Source: Paludibacter sp.
GTDB taxonomy: Bacteria; Bacteroidota; Bacteroidia; Bacteroidales; Paludibacteraceae
NCBI GenBank assembly: GCA_027450045.1
Contig: DAIDKM010000002.1
Coordinates: forward strand, 1 to 64,000
Direction of reading: 5' to 3'
DNA: 64,000 nt
Below, piece after piece: positions 47,619 through 56,663 of the stretch (position 1 is the first letter of the stretch; each line of letters opens with the position of its first letter). Below the pieces are notes generated by a model that had not been told where the DNA came from, ran no database searches, and saw only the letters and a program-made list of their open reading frames with translations. The translations under genes and the position numbers were made by a program.

Positions 47619-48446
47619 ATGATTGATTTACAACACATGTCCTTTTGGTATAAAGAGAAAGTGAAGGTTTTTGATACTTTGTCGATGAGTATGGAGGCGG
47701 GAAATATCTATGGTCTGTTAGGAGAGAACGGAGTGGGAAAAACAACTCTTCTGCGTATAATGGGTGGGTTACTTTTCCCAAAAACAGGTAGTTGTTCTGT
47801 TATGGGATACGTACCGGGGAAAAGACATCCCAGTTTTTTATCGAAAGTGTTTTATATTCCCGAGGAATTTGTGGCACCACATCAAAAAGCGGATACTTTT
47901 GCACAAAATATAGGCCCGTTTTATCCTAATTTCGATTATAATCAGTATATGGTCTTAATGCAGGAGTTTGATGTAGATGGTAAACGCAATTTTAACGAAA
48001 TGTCTTTTGGACAGAAAAAGAAGACAATGATTTCACTCGCATTATCCACCAATACAGAACTTTTATTGCTTGACGAACCCACCAACGGATTGGATATTCC
48101 ATCGAAGACAATATTTAGACGAGTAGTGGCAAGGGCTGCTGATGCTTCGAAGTGCATAGTTATCTCCACGCACCAGGTAAGAGACCTTGAATTTTTGATT
48201 GATCCTATTGTAATTCTCGAAAGAAACAATTTATTGCTTAACCAATCGGTGGCAGCAATCACTCAAAAGCTAAAATTTGATGTAGTACCGAAAGTACCTG
48301 TAGATGCCCTATATTCCGAAGAGATGATGGGAGGATTTGGCGTAGTAGTGCCCAACACGGATGGAGAAGAAAGCAAAGTGAATATTGAGCTTTTATTCAA
48401 CGCTGCAATTTCAAATCGCGCCCGCTTTGCTGAATGGTTTAAGTAA
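47619..48446 (+). CDS. ABC transporter ATP-binding protein
   Basis: 275 aa. Walker A GLLGENGVGKTTLLR, Q-loop region PEEFVAPHQK, signature MSFGQKKK (a Gln variant of LSGGQ), Walker B LLLLDEPTNGLD and the switch His in ISTHQVRD. Typical of ABC-2 type exporters with YtrA regulation. First gene of the operon; its membrane partner is probably the next gene. Confidence 0.94.
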   Translation: MIDLQHMSFWYKEKVKVFDTLSMSMEAGNIYGLLGENGVGKTTLLRIMGGLLFPKTGSCSVMGYVPGKRHPSFLSKVFYIPEEFVAPHQKADTFAQNIGPFYPNFDYNQYMVLMQEFDVDGKRNFNEMSFGQKKKTMISLALSTNTELLLLDEPTNGLDIPSKTIFRRVVARAADASKCIVISTHQVRDLEFLIDPIVILERNNLLLNQSVAAITQKLKFDVVPKVPVDALYSEEMMGGFGVVVPNTDGEESKVNIELLFNAAISNRARFAEWFK

Positions 48447-48551
48447 ACTAATAGCCCGAAGTATTATTATGAAACGAGCAGGCATTCACCAAAGTTGACA
48501 AAAGTAAATTATGCGAGTTCCATACACCTTAAACAAATAAAACATTTTCGT

Positions 48552-49262
48552 ATGAATGAAATATTTAATCTGAAACGATTTTTGATGGTTGTGAAAGCTG
48601 AAACATGTTCTTTTCGCAAGCATTACTTCTTTTTTGTGATCTTCGCAGCTGCTTATGCTGTTACCGTTTTTTTAATCGGACGCAGTAGTTTTAAACCGGA
48701 AGGCTTTGCCCCATTAGGAATTATTCTTATTATCATTACTCCTTTTATATTATATAAGGATGTGTATCATAAGATTAGGGGTGTAAATTACACCATGCTC
48801 CCGGCTTCTAATGTTGAAAAATGGATAGCTTTCTGGGCACAATGTGTGGTATTCGTACCATTAATTATTGGCGCTTCATGGCTTTTCTTGCAGGGGTTAG
48901 AATTCATCCTGTTTCATGTGCCCATCGATCTTAACTCTGATTGGAGACAGATTCGAAAAGTCATCGTTGGTATTTACGGGTTGCAATCAATTGCCATGAT
49001 GGGTGTGATGTCCTTCAGTCGATTAAAAGTACTTAAAACATTTGGATTTCTTTTTCTTATCCAAGTGATCACGCTAATAATCAGTAGTTTTTTTGTTCAT
49101 CAGTTCAATTTTGAAGATATAATCCTTCAATCTAAGATTTCAAATTTTGATATAAATCATTCGTGGTGGTTTATGGATTATATGAAAGCAGTGATTTATA
49201 TCGTATTCCCGCTCGGATTATGGCTTACATCATTTTTCAAATTGCAAGAACAGGAATTATAA
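48552..49262 (+). CDS. Membrane protein, probable ABC-2 permease subunit
   Basis: 236 aa from ATG 48552; the frame is open from 48495 but with a TTG start and no support. About six hydrophobic helices (for example YFFFVIFAAAYAVTVFLIG, PLGIILIIITPFILY, CVVFVPLIIGASWLFLQGL, YGLQSIAMMGVMSF, FLFLIQVITLIISSFF, VIYIVFPLGLWLTSFF). No motif names the family; location between the ATPase and GntR genes suggests the transport channel. Confidence 0.75.
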   Translation: MNEIFNLKRFLMVVKAETCSFRKHYFFFVIFAAAYAVTVFLIGRSSFKPEGFAPLGIILIIITPFILYKDVYHKIRGVNYTMLPASNVEKWIAFWAQCVVFVPLIIGASWLFLQGLEFILFHVPIDLNSDWRQIRKVIVGIYGLQSIAMMGVMSFSRLKVLKTFGFLFLIQVITLIISSFFVHQFNFEDIILQSKISNFDINHSWWFMDYMKAVIYIVFPLGLWLTSFFKLQEQEL

Positions 49263-49306
49263 AGGAATGACACGTACTGTTGTTCACTAACTAAAAAATA
49301 TCTACA

Positions 49307-49669
49307 ATGGAATTCAATAATAACAAGCCCATTTATCTGCAAATTGCAGACTACGTGTTTGACAAGATACTTTCCGGCGAGTGGACCGCCGGTGAACGTA
49401 TTCCTTCCGTACGGGAGTTGGGCGCTAATTTACAAGTCAATCCGAACACAGTGGTACGTACTTTCGATTTCTTACAAGGAGAATCGATTATTTTCAATAA
49501 AAGAGGGATCGGATACTTTGTTGCCGAAGAAGCATTGCAACGAATAGTCAAGCTCAATCGTGCGAAATTCTTTAGTAGCCAATTACCATCTATGTTCAAA
49601 ACAATGAATGCGTTGGGCATCTCGTGTACCGAGATATTAACTCAATATGAAGATTTTATCAAACAATAG
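49307..49669 (+). CDS. GntR family regulator, YtrA subfamily
   Basis: 120 aa: the winged helix PIYLQIADYVFDKILSGEWTAGERIPSVRELGANLQVNPNTVVRTF is unmistakable GntR, and the short C-terminal helix pair, with no large effector domain, marks the YtrA type. These usually repress the ABC operon in which they are encoded. Third gene of the operon; the operator at 47584-47603 is its likely target. Confidence 0.94.
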   Translation: MEFNNNKPIYLQIADYVFDKILSGEWTAGERIPSVRELGANLQVNPNTVVRTFDFLQGESIIFNKRGIGYFVAEEALQRIVKLNRAKFFSSQLPSMFKTMNALGISCTEILTQYEDFIKQ

Positions 49670-49726
49670 TAATTATCATGGGGATTCAAGAAATCGCTTT
49701 TGAAAAAACCCTCAACCCATACCATT

Positions 49727-49957
49727 ATGAAAAAACGGAGTAATATTACTTTAATCATCCTGGCAATGCTACTTTTGAGTATTCCAGTAGTGGGTATCGT
49801 TGCCTTACGTAATGCGATAAATAATCCCAAAGGGATTCAGTTAGACGAACACATACGGATTGTACAAACAAGTGAAAAACAGTCTGACACTTCAAAGGTC
49901 AAGGTTACCTTAGGAGCCAATAGCGATAAAGGCATCGAAATCAACATAACCCAATAG
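49727..49957 (+). CDS. Small membrane-anchored hypothetical protein
   Basis: 76 aa from ATG 49727 (the frame is open from a TTG at 49700). One N-terminal membrane helix, KKRSNITLIILAMLLLSIPVV, then a short polar periplasmic part ending VKVTLGANSDKGIEINITQ. It is not a recognised family. In the same strand and operon as GntR and the outer-membrane barrel. Confidence 0.6.
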   Translation: MKKRSNITLIILAMLLLSIPVVGIVALRNAINNPKGIQLDEHIRIVQTSEKQSDTSKVKVTLGANSDKGIEINITQ

Positions 49958-50070
49958 GCTACTTACCAAATTATTCACGAATGACATTCATCTGTTACAA
50001 GCTTATTTTCAAGATAAAGAGCATTGTAACAGGAGAGGTCGTTTATTTATTAATACATAAATTATTTCAG

Positions 50071-52575
50071 ATGAAGAAGTTATTATTTACGCTCATGATC
50101 TTGTTTCCGCTTGTGGCAAGCGCTCAAACTTCCACCGGGAAGTATCAAGTCAAAGGACAAGCAGTTGATTCAATTGGAGGCCAAACGATTCCTTATGTTA
50201 CTTGTTCGGTGATGGCCGCCAACAAACCGCAACAAATAATTGCCCGCTTTGCCAGCGATGTAAATGGAGATTTTTCGGGTAGTTTGAAAGCCCCGGGCAA
50301 ATACATTGTCGTCGTTTCATTTATAGGAAAATCGCCCGCACAAAAAACTTTTACCGTCAGCGAAACACATCCGGTCGCTCAATTAGGTAAAATTGCGATG
50401 AGTGATAACCAACATTTGAAAGAAATAACCGTTGTAGCAACAAGACCATTGATAAAAGCCGATGTGGATAAAATTTCGTATGATGTGCAACAAGACCCCG
50501 AAGCCAAAGCCTCTACAGCGCTCGACATGCTTCGGAAGGTACCAATGGTGACGGTTGACGGGCAAGATAATATTCAATTACAAGGATCATCTAACTTTAA
50601 GATCTATCTGAATGGAAAACCATCCAACCTTTTTAGCAACAACCCGTCTCAGGTACTTAAAAGCTTTCCTGCAAACATGATCAAAACCATTCAAGTCATT
50701 ACCCAACCGGGAGCTAAATACGATGCAGAAGGTGTAGGCGGAATTATCAACATCGTTACCGTTCAAAACACAAATACAAGTGGCTATTCTGTCACCATTA
50801 ACGGACAAACTTCGACTCGTGGAGCTTATGGTGGAGGCGTCAATCTCGCATTTCAAAAAGGGAAATGGAGTTTCTCGGGAAATTACAACTATTCCTATTT
50901 TGCTCAACCACATGTCACAACAACATCAACCCGTGATGTTTTACCTATTAATGGCATCATAGCCGGTTATGCACATGCAGCACAGGTTGCCACGGTAAAC
51001 AACAGCACTCCGGCACAATTTGGGAATGGACAATTAAGCTATGAAATGGACTCCTTAAACCTATTCTCGATTTCGTTTAACCGCCAGTATGGCCAGCAAC
51101 GAAGCGCAACCACAGCCACAACTACCGATCAAAATGCAAGTTATTCCACGGTTTTCGGTTATGATCAAAATAGTTTACAACATTCAACTTGGGGATCAAC
51201 CGATGTGGAAGCAGATTACCAACACACATTCAGAAAAAAAGGTGAGAATTTAACAGCTTCCTACAAATACAGCAACACTCCTAATAACAGCAACTATAAC
51301 GCTGTGAATGACAATTTTTCTTCACTCATAACACCGCAACCGTGGTTGGCAAATACCAGTATCAGCGACAACAACGCTTATAGCAACGAACATACTTTTC
51401 AGATAGATTTCAGCGATCCATTGGGAAAAGCCCAAACGTTGGAGATGGGCAGTAAATTTATTAAACGAACCAATACCAGCTACACCACTGACAACAATAT
51501 TTTTTATCAATTCTCAAATGGAACTTATTCGCTATTACCTGATAGCATTGACAATACAAGTTTCAATCAACGACAATCTATTCTGGCAGGATACATAACA
51601 TACAGCGCCAATTGGAAAAAATTCGGATTGAAAGTGGGTACACGTTACGAATACACGTGGCAAAACGGTTATTTTAACAACATCGACTCCGTAAGTAATT
51701 TCAATACAAATTATGGCGTGTTAGTTCCTTCGGGCGCCATCACATATACGTTGGCTCCGATGCAGACATTACGTTTAGGTTACAACATGCGAATTCAACG
51801 ACCCAGTATCGGCTATTTAAATCCTTATGTAAACCGACGCGATCCAAACTATATTAACTACGGAAATCCTGGCCTTGATCCTGAGAAAAGCAACAATATC
51901 ACCTTCGGGTACAGTAATTTCTCATCGAAATACAACATCAGCGCCGAATTAAGTTATACATTTGTCAACAATGCTATTGAGCAATACACCGCCCTTCTGC
52001 CGAACAGTTCGGTTCAATACAGCACCTACGGAAATATTGGCCATAATAACCAACTGTTTTTGAATGTTTTTGGAAGTTATCGAGGTCTCAGTTGGTTGAA
52101 TATCTACATGAACGGAAATATTGGCCATGTAAATATGAAAAGCAGTGACCAAAGTATGCAAAACAGCGGCTACACTGGCCACGCATTTCTGGGAGCATCC
52201 TTTATTTTTCCGAAAGATTACCGTTTAAGTATTGGTGGAGGCGCCAACCTCCCACAAGTGAACCTGCAAGGAAGCCAATCCTCCTTCTTCTTCTCGTATA
52301 TGGCATTTTCGAAGGATTTGCTCAAAAAGCGACTAACGTTGTCATTAGTAGGTGTGGCATTGCCCAAACAACATATTTATATCAACACTCATGCCACCTA
52401 TTTTGATCAAAATACCGACGTTCATATTTATCCACCATGCGAGTTACGCTTCAATGTATCCTACCGGATCGGGGGGTTAAATACTCAGGTGAAAAAACCT
52501 AAAGCAACGATCAACAACAACGATTTGAAAACGCAACAACCCGATACCGGAGTTGGAAGCACCCCAAACATTTAG
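50071..52575 (+). CDS. Outer-membrane beta-barrel protein (TonB-receptor-like) with CarboxypepD-like domain
   Basis: 834 aa from ATG 50071, which opens the signal peptide MKKLLFTLMILFPLVASAQ; an upstream in-frame ATG at 49981 adds 30 non-signal residues. Order: CarboxypepD_reg-like domain (YQVKGQAVDSIGGQTIPYV), plug (ALDMLRKVPMVTVDGQDNIQ, PGAKYDAEGVGGIINIVT), then a barrel of the OMP_b-brl_3 type rich in Tyr/Asn strands, ending in a Pro/Lys/Asn tail (KKPKATINNNDLKTQQPDTG). Last gene of the GntR-ABC operon, suggesting an envelope-spanning export or sensing unit. It is distantly related to the receptor at 21540-23999. Confidence 0.88.
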   Translation: MKKLLFTLMILFPLVASAQTSTGKYQVKGQAVDSIGGQTIPYVTCSVMAANKPQQIIARFASDVNGDFSGSLKAPGKYIVVVSFIGKSPAQKTFTVSETHPVAQLGKIAMSDNQHLKEITVVATRPLIKADVDKISYDVQQDPEAKASTALDMLRKVPMVTVDGQDNIQLQGSSNFKIYLNGKPSNLFSNNPSQVLKSFPANMIKTIQVITQPGAKYDAEGVGGIINIVTVQNTNTSGYSVTINGQTSTRGAYGGGVNLAFQKGKWSFSGNYNYSYFAQPHVTTTSTRDVLPINGIIAGYAHAAQVATVNNSTPAQFGNGQLSYEMDSLNLFSISFNRQYGQQRSATTATTTDQNASYSTVFGYDQNSLQHSTWGSTDVEADYQHTFRKKGENLTASYKYSNTPNNSNYNAVNDNFSSLITPQPWLANTSISDNNAYSNEHTFQIDFSDPLGKAQTLEMGSKFIKRTNTSYTTDNNIFYQFSNGTYSLLPDSIDNTSFNQRQSILAGYITYSANWKKFGLKVGTRYEYTWQNGYFNNIDSVSNFNTNYGVLVPSGAITYTLAPMQTLRLGYNMRIQRPSIGYLNPYVNRRDPNYINYGNPGLDPEKSNNITFGYSNFSSKYNISAELSYTFVNNAIEQYTALLPNSSVQYSTYGNIGHNNQLFLNVFGSYRGLSWLNIYMNGNIGHVNMKSSDQSMQNSGYTGHAFLGASFIFPKDYRLSIGGGANLPQVNLQGSQSSFFFSYMAFSKDLLKKRLTLSLVGVALPKQHIYINTHATYFDQNTDVHIYPPCELRFNVSYRIGGLNTQVKKPKATINNNDLKTQQPDTGVGSTPNI

Positions 52576-52595
52576 TATTTCCTTTTATCACCTCG

Positions 52596-52636
52596 AAGAG
52601 GCATTCTGGTCATAACGACCAAGATGCCTCTTTTTT
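52596..52636 (+). terminator. Terminator of the GntR-ABC-OMP operon
   Basis: AAGAGGCAT...TGGTC pairs with GACCA...ATGCCTCTT around ATAAC, followed by TTTTT, 20 nt after the last stop of the operon. Confidence 0.9.
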
Positions 52637-52779
52637 GTTATTATATGGAAGAAATTAAAGCAAGTGGGTAGAAAAGAGTTGGCAACTGACAATTAGATCG
52701 TCCGAATGCTTTGAACTTTACAACTTGCCACTTTTAAACGCAGTCGTTTCTTCCCCCTATTACACAATCACTGTTCCGA

Positions 52780-52932
52780 TTGTTTTTGGTGCTTTGTAAG
52801 CTGATATTGGCCAAAACAAGTTTGTTTTGGGATAATGTAACTTTGCATTGGCGAAAAACAACTTACATTAGCCAACATCATGTTAGAATTAACGAGAACA
52901 AGCTTGTTTTGGCGAGATTCACCTTGCAAAAA
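52780..52932 (+). repeat. Degenerate array with a 20.5-bp period, seven units
   Basis: TTGG (or the related TTAG/TTAA) occurs at 52786, 52807, 52827, 52848, 52868, 52889 and 52909, spacings 21, 20, 21, 20, 21, 20. Each is preceded by a related (A/C)TTTG or CTTG block 6 nt earlier, as in AAGTTTGTTTTGG, AACTTTGCATTGG and AAGCTTGTTTTGG. The period equals two DNA turns. Not coding. Confidence 0.7.
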
Positions 52933-53023
52933 GGGTTTTGCAGCTGATTAACAGGAAAAGTAACTTCAAAGATGTGTAGAACAGGTATCTCAGTGTTATT
53001 TCCACGTAAATTATTTGTTTATT

Positions 53024-53088
53024 CAGGACATTGGAACTCGCAAATATCATCGTCTTTGGGTTAACCCTGCCTTAATGCCCGTTGCATT
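53024..53088 (+). repeat. Dispersed intergenic repeat, copy 2
   Basis: Similar to 9201-9268. The same small frame is open here from TTG 53031 to TAA 53075 (LELANIIVFGLTLP), ending at the equivalent stop codon despite two small indels that sum to 3 nt. The rest of 52933-53242 shows no gene. Confidence 0.7.
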
Positions 53089-53242
53089 TCTTTTTCATAG
53101 AGACTTTTGGCAAACAAGCAAGAATGCAATTTAGAAATTAAAGCAAAAATTGTAACCTTTGATGTGTAAAAAAATAAGGCAATTTTCAATTTGAATATAC
53201 AGAGCTTAAGTGAGGCTATCTATAAAACGCAACAACCTTATT

Positions 53243-53890
53243 CTACCTTCGATGCGTATGTGCATCAATAAAAGAGGAAAGATGATCTTTCCCTAAATTG
53301 CTGAACAGCCCATTGGCATTTTTAAGCACTACATGCAATGGGACATACTTTTGCAAAGCAATTTTCCGGTACAACGTTTCAATGGCAACAGCACTTTCGT
53401 CAGTTTCAATGCAAAGACGATCAAAAGGAGTTGCACGAAGCGCATCAGGATTGAATTTAGTTCCATAGGAAAGATAAAAACCCTGATTGAGAAGTGACTG
53501 AGTCAATTCCGGTTTGCCACGAAACCCATGAATCATCCAGGGAACTGAAGGATGAAGCGTTTTGTGCAATGCAATGATTTCCTGCCAATATCTTACACAA
53601 TGAATGAACAACGGTTTTTGAACTTGCTCTGCCAACAAGGCTATTTCTCTTAATACCACTTTTTGCAAGTCAATGTTAGTTGAACACAATTTATCAAGAC
53701 CGGCTTCTCCAATAGCAACAACCAAAGGGTGCGTTGCAAAAAAACGAAGCCTCTCTACAAATTGTTCATAGTTGTCATCTACTTGACAAGGATGAATTCC
53801 TATCGAATAAAACCGATTAGGAATAAATGGTAATTCCCCGTGCAAATCGTCGGGGAACAATTGTACAATATGAATTTCATTTGTTTCCAT
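53243..53890 (-). CDS. TatD-family hydrolase with HxH motif at the C-terminus
   Basis: 215 aa from ATG 53888-53890 (a TTG at 53902 is in frame but overlaps more of the upstream gene). TatD proteins are metal-dependent nucleases/hydrolases with a TIM barrel. The metal ligands are seen in order: Glu62 in AIGEAGLDKL, His97 in LFIHCVRYW, His121 in MIHGFRGK, Asp164 in CIETDES. The first-strand HxH, expected at the very N-terminus, is absent there; the protein starts METNEIHIVQLFPDD. Instead FIDAHTHRR, exactly such a motif, is at the C-terminal end (His211, His213). Overlaps the helicase stop by 14 nt. Confidence 0.88.
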   Translation of the reverse strand: METNEIHIVQLFPDDLHGELPFIPNRFYSIGIHPCQVDDNYEQFVERLRFFATHPLVVAIGEAGLDKLCSTNIDLQKVVLREIALLAEQVQKPLFIHCVRYWQEIIALHKTLHPSVPWMIHGFRGKPELTQSLLNQGFYLSYGTKFNPDALRATPFDRLCIETDESAVAIETLYRKIALQKYVPLHVVLKNANGLFSNLGKDHLSSFIDAHTHRR

Positions 53891-55301
53891 TTGAAAGAGC
53901 AAAAAAATGATCGGGAAAATTGACTAAATAGATCATCTCCGTAGCACGAGTGAAAGCCGTGTAAAGCCAACGGTAATAATCGGCATTCAATTGATCGTCA
54001 GCCATCATGCCCTGATCAATAAACACCGTTTGCCATTGTCCTCCTTGTGCTTTATGACACGTGACGGCATACGCAAATTTAACTTGCAAGGCATTTAAGT
54101 AGGGATTTTGTTGCATCTGTTTTGCCCGTTCACGCCGGTTACCGATTTCAACATAATCTTCGCTCACCGCCTTAAACAACTGTCGATTTATTTCATCCAC
54201 CCGTGCCGGAGAATCGGCTTGCAACGTATCCAACAAAAGACGCGCTTCCATCTCGCACTCATAATCGAGAAAACGGACCAATACATCGACAAAGCGAAAG
54301 CCATACATTTCGTGATGCCGTAAGATTCTCGATACTTCCACAATATCGCCATTGGCAATAAAATCGAGTTCGGCATATGGGTTACTCCAAAAATAGTTAT
54401 TTTTGACCACCATCAACAAATCGCCGGAAGAAATCTCCTCTTCTTTTTGCAACACACGGCCACGAATGCCATTATTGTATAAATTTGCCCGCTTGTTGGA
54501 ACGCGTGATGACAATCGACTCTTCGATACCATTGTGCGAATAAGTAGACTGAATTGTATCGATTAATTCATCGCCTTGCAAGCGTTTTACATCAACAAAC
54601 GAAAGATTAAATTGAGGTGTAGTTGGCCAGACATCGCGATCGACCACCTGACGCAGCAAGGTAGCATTGAACAAAATGCCGCTCTCGATAGCTTGTCGCA
54701 CTACTTGTGTTAATGTAACCTCAGTAACATGCAGTCCATAACTTTCCAACTTACTTGCTTCCAGAGCCGGACTAAAAAATTGCATTACAGGTGGAAGTTG
54801 AGCCGTATCACCCAACAGAATCAAACTGCATCCTTCAGCGCTAAATACAAAATGAAGCAAATCATCGAGCAACTGACCAGAACCAAACAGCATTCCATCG
54901 CCTGCATAGTTGGCAATCATCGAAGCTTCATCCACAATAAACAACGTGTGAGGATGCAGGTTGTTGTCTAAACCAAACGACACATCAGCCGCGGATTTCT
55001 GACGGTAAATATGTTTATGAATCGTTTTTGCCGGTTGTCCCGAGTAATGAGCCAACACTTTGGCGGCACGCCCTGTAGGAGCCAACAACACTACTTTTTG
55101 TTCCAACTTAACAAGCGATTTCACCAAAGCGCTTACCACCGATGTTTTTCCCGTACCTGCGTAACCTTTGAGTAAAAACGTTTTGTCGCGCTGCTGTGAA
55201 ACCAAAAATTTCGACAGTTGTTCAATCAGTAACTGCTGTTGCTCGGTAGGCTCAAACCCCAATTGAACAATGATTTGAGAATAGAGAAAACGATCGATCA
55301 T
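53877..55301 (-). CDS. RecD-like ATP-dependent DNA helicase
   Basis: 474-aa superfamily 1B helicase. Walker A LLKGYAGTGKTSVVSAL, motif II FIVDEASMI, motif III LLGDTAQLPPV, and the C-terminal UvrD_C_2-like part AYAVTCHKAQGGQWQTVFID and RWLYTAFTRATEMIYLV. Members of this short RecD2/Pif1-related group act in DNA repair; no RecB or RecC is near. It has its own TACCTTTG -7 box and overlaps the TatD gene by 14 nt, suggesting coupling. Confidence 0.93.
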   Translation of the reverse strand: MIDRFLYSQIIVQLGFEPTEQQQLLIEQLSKFLVSQQRDKTFLLKGYAGTGKTSVVSALVKSLVKLEQKVVLLAPTGRAAKVLAHYSGQPAKTIHKHIYRQKSAADVSFGLDNNLHPHTLFIVDEASMIANYAGDGMLFGSGQLLDDLLHFVFSAEGCSLILLGDTAQLPPVMQFFSPALEASKLESYGLHVTEVTLTQVVRQAIESGILFNATLLRQVVDRDVWPTTPQFNLSFVDVKRLQGDELIDTIQSTYSHNGIEESIVITRSNKRANLYNNGIRGRVLQKEEEISSGDLLMVVKNNYFWSNPYAELDFIANGDIVEVSRILRHHEMYGFRFVDVLVRFLDYECEMEARLLLDTLQADSPARVDEINRQLFKAVSEDYVEIGNRRERAKQMQQNPYLNALQVKFAYAVTCHKAQGGQWQTVFIDQGMMADDQLNADYYRWLYTAFTRATEMIYLVNFPDHFFALSNGNK

Positions 55302-55346
55302 GCAATTTGTTTAGAAGGTGCCGCATACAATATGATGATACAGAAA

Positions 55347-55354
55347 CAAAGGTA
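55347..55354 (-). promoter_or_regulatory. -7 box of the helicase-TatD operon
   Basis: Minus-strand TACCTTTG, 45 nt upstream of the helicase ATG. Confidence 0.55.
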
Positions 55355-55526
55355 CAAAAACTTATGGACTGCATAGTCATAAGTTAGAAACAACGCGTCT
55401 CAATCCCAACGGGAGCTGATTGAAAACAGGAGTAAATAGCAATTCGCTGTAAATAATGTATTGAATGGCCGCTCATTTTCAACAAACACCAACAATTTTT
55501 ACCATTCACATTCTGCTCTTTTTATC

Positions 55527-55534
55527 TATCTTTG
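55527..55534 (+). promoter_or_regulatory. -7 box of the alpha/beta hydrolase gene
   Basis: TATCTTTG, 77 nt before ATG 55612. No clear -33 box. Confidence 0.5.
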
Positions 55535-55611
55535 AAAATTGATTTACGATAAAATCGGCAACATTGTCATCTAAAATAGAATCTCAACTTTCACAATCAT
55601 ATTCCATTGAC

Positions 55612-56634
55612 ATGAAAAAACTAACAGCTTCCTTGTTTTTCTTATTCATTACATTCACAGCATTTTCGCAAATAAAACACACGTATGTCCCCGATATTTT
55701 AGGTGATGGATTTCAAAAAACTACTCTCGACATGGGACTTGATTACAACGGTCCGGTGGTGGCTACATTAATCCGAAAATTATCGCCGGACACAACCGTT
55801 CACAAAGCAGTGCTTTATATTCACGGGTACGATGATTATTTTTTCCAAAAAGAGATGGCCGAAGAATATATTAAGCACGGATACAATTTCTATGCACTTG
55901 ATTTACGTAAATGCGGGCGCTCCATCCTACCCGGGCAAATCAAGTTTGATGTTCGCAACGTGGTGGAGTATTACGGAGAAATTGACGAAGCACTACAAAT
56001 TATTCATCAGGAAAAGAATCATTGGGTGCTTTTAAGCGGTCATTCTATGGGAGGGTTGGTTGTTTCGGTATACGCACAAGACCGTATCGGGAAAGAAAAC
56101 TTTGATGCGTTGTTTCTCAATAGTCCTTTTTTCGATTGGAATGTCAGCCCTTTAGTTAGGGCCACCATCCTACCTCTTGCGGCAAGCGAAGGCGAAAGAC
56201 ATCCAGAAAAAACAAGACAAGGAGAAGATTTCTCGCTTTACGGAGAAAGCCTGAATAAAAATTTTCACGGCGAATGGAATTATAATTTAGAATGGAAAAT
56301 GCTTCAGGTGCCTGTAATGACTTATGGATGGATCAGCGCCATGTACGACGCCATTAAACGTGTTCAAAATGGATTACAGATTAAGAAACCTGTGCTGGTA
56401 ATGATTTCCGACCGCTCGATTCAATCAAGAAAATGGACAAACGACCTTTTCAAAGCCGATGCCGTCCTCAATGTAAAGAACATCAAAAAATATGCAGCTA
56501 ACATTGCAACGAATGTTCAAATAATTGAAATACATGACGGTATGCACGACTTGGTGTTATCGCCCAAGCCGGTACGCGATCATGTTTACCAAGAGCTTTT
56601 TGCGTACCTATCAAATATTGCACCCAAGAAATAA
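55612..56634 (+). CDS. Exported alpha/beta hydrolase (lysophospholipase/monoacylglycerol lipase-like)
   Basis: 340 aa from ATG 55612, which opens the signal peptide MKKLTASLFFLFITFTAFSQ. The serine-hydrolase elbow is GHSMGGL (nucleophile Ser), the oxyanion region is YIHGYDDYFF, and the acid/His pair appears to be in VMISDRSIQS and IHDGMHDLVLS. Substrate unknown. Followed 29 nt later by plsC on the same strand, consistent with a lipid-related role. Confidence 0.88.
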   Translation: MKKLTASLFFLFITFTAFSQIKHTYVPDILGDGFQKTTLDMGLDYNGPVVATLIRKLSPDTTVHKAVLYIHGYDDYFFQKEMAEEYIKHGYNFYALDLRKCGRSILPGQIKFDVRNVVEYYGEIDEALQIIHQEKNHWVLLSGHSMGGLVVSVYAQDRIGKENFDALFLNSPFFDWNVSPLVRATILPLAASEGERHPEKTRQGEDFSLYGESLNKNFHGEWNYNLEWKMLQVPVMTYGWISAMYDAIKRVQNGLQIKKPVLVMISDRSIQSRKWTNDLFKADAVLNVKNIKKYAANIATNVQIIEIHDGMHDLVLSPKPVRDHVYQELFAYLSNIAPKK

Positions 56635-56663
56635 CCTCTGTTTGATGTAAATTGCCAAACATC

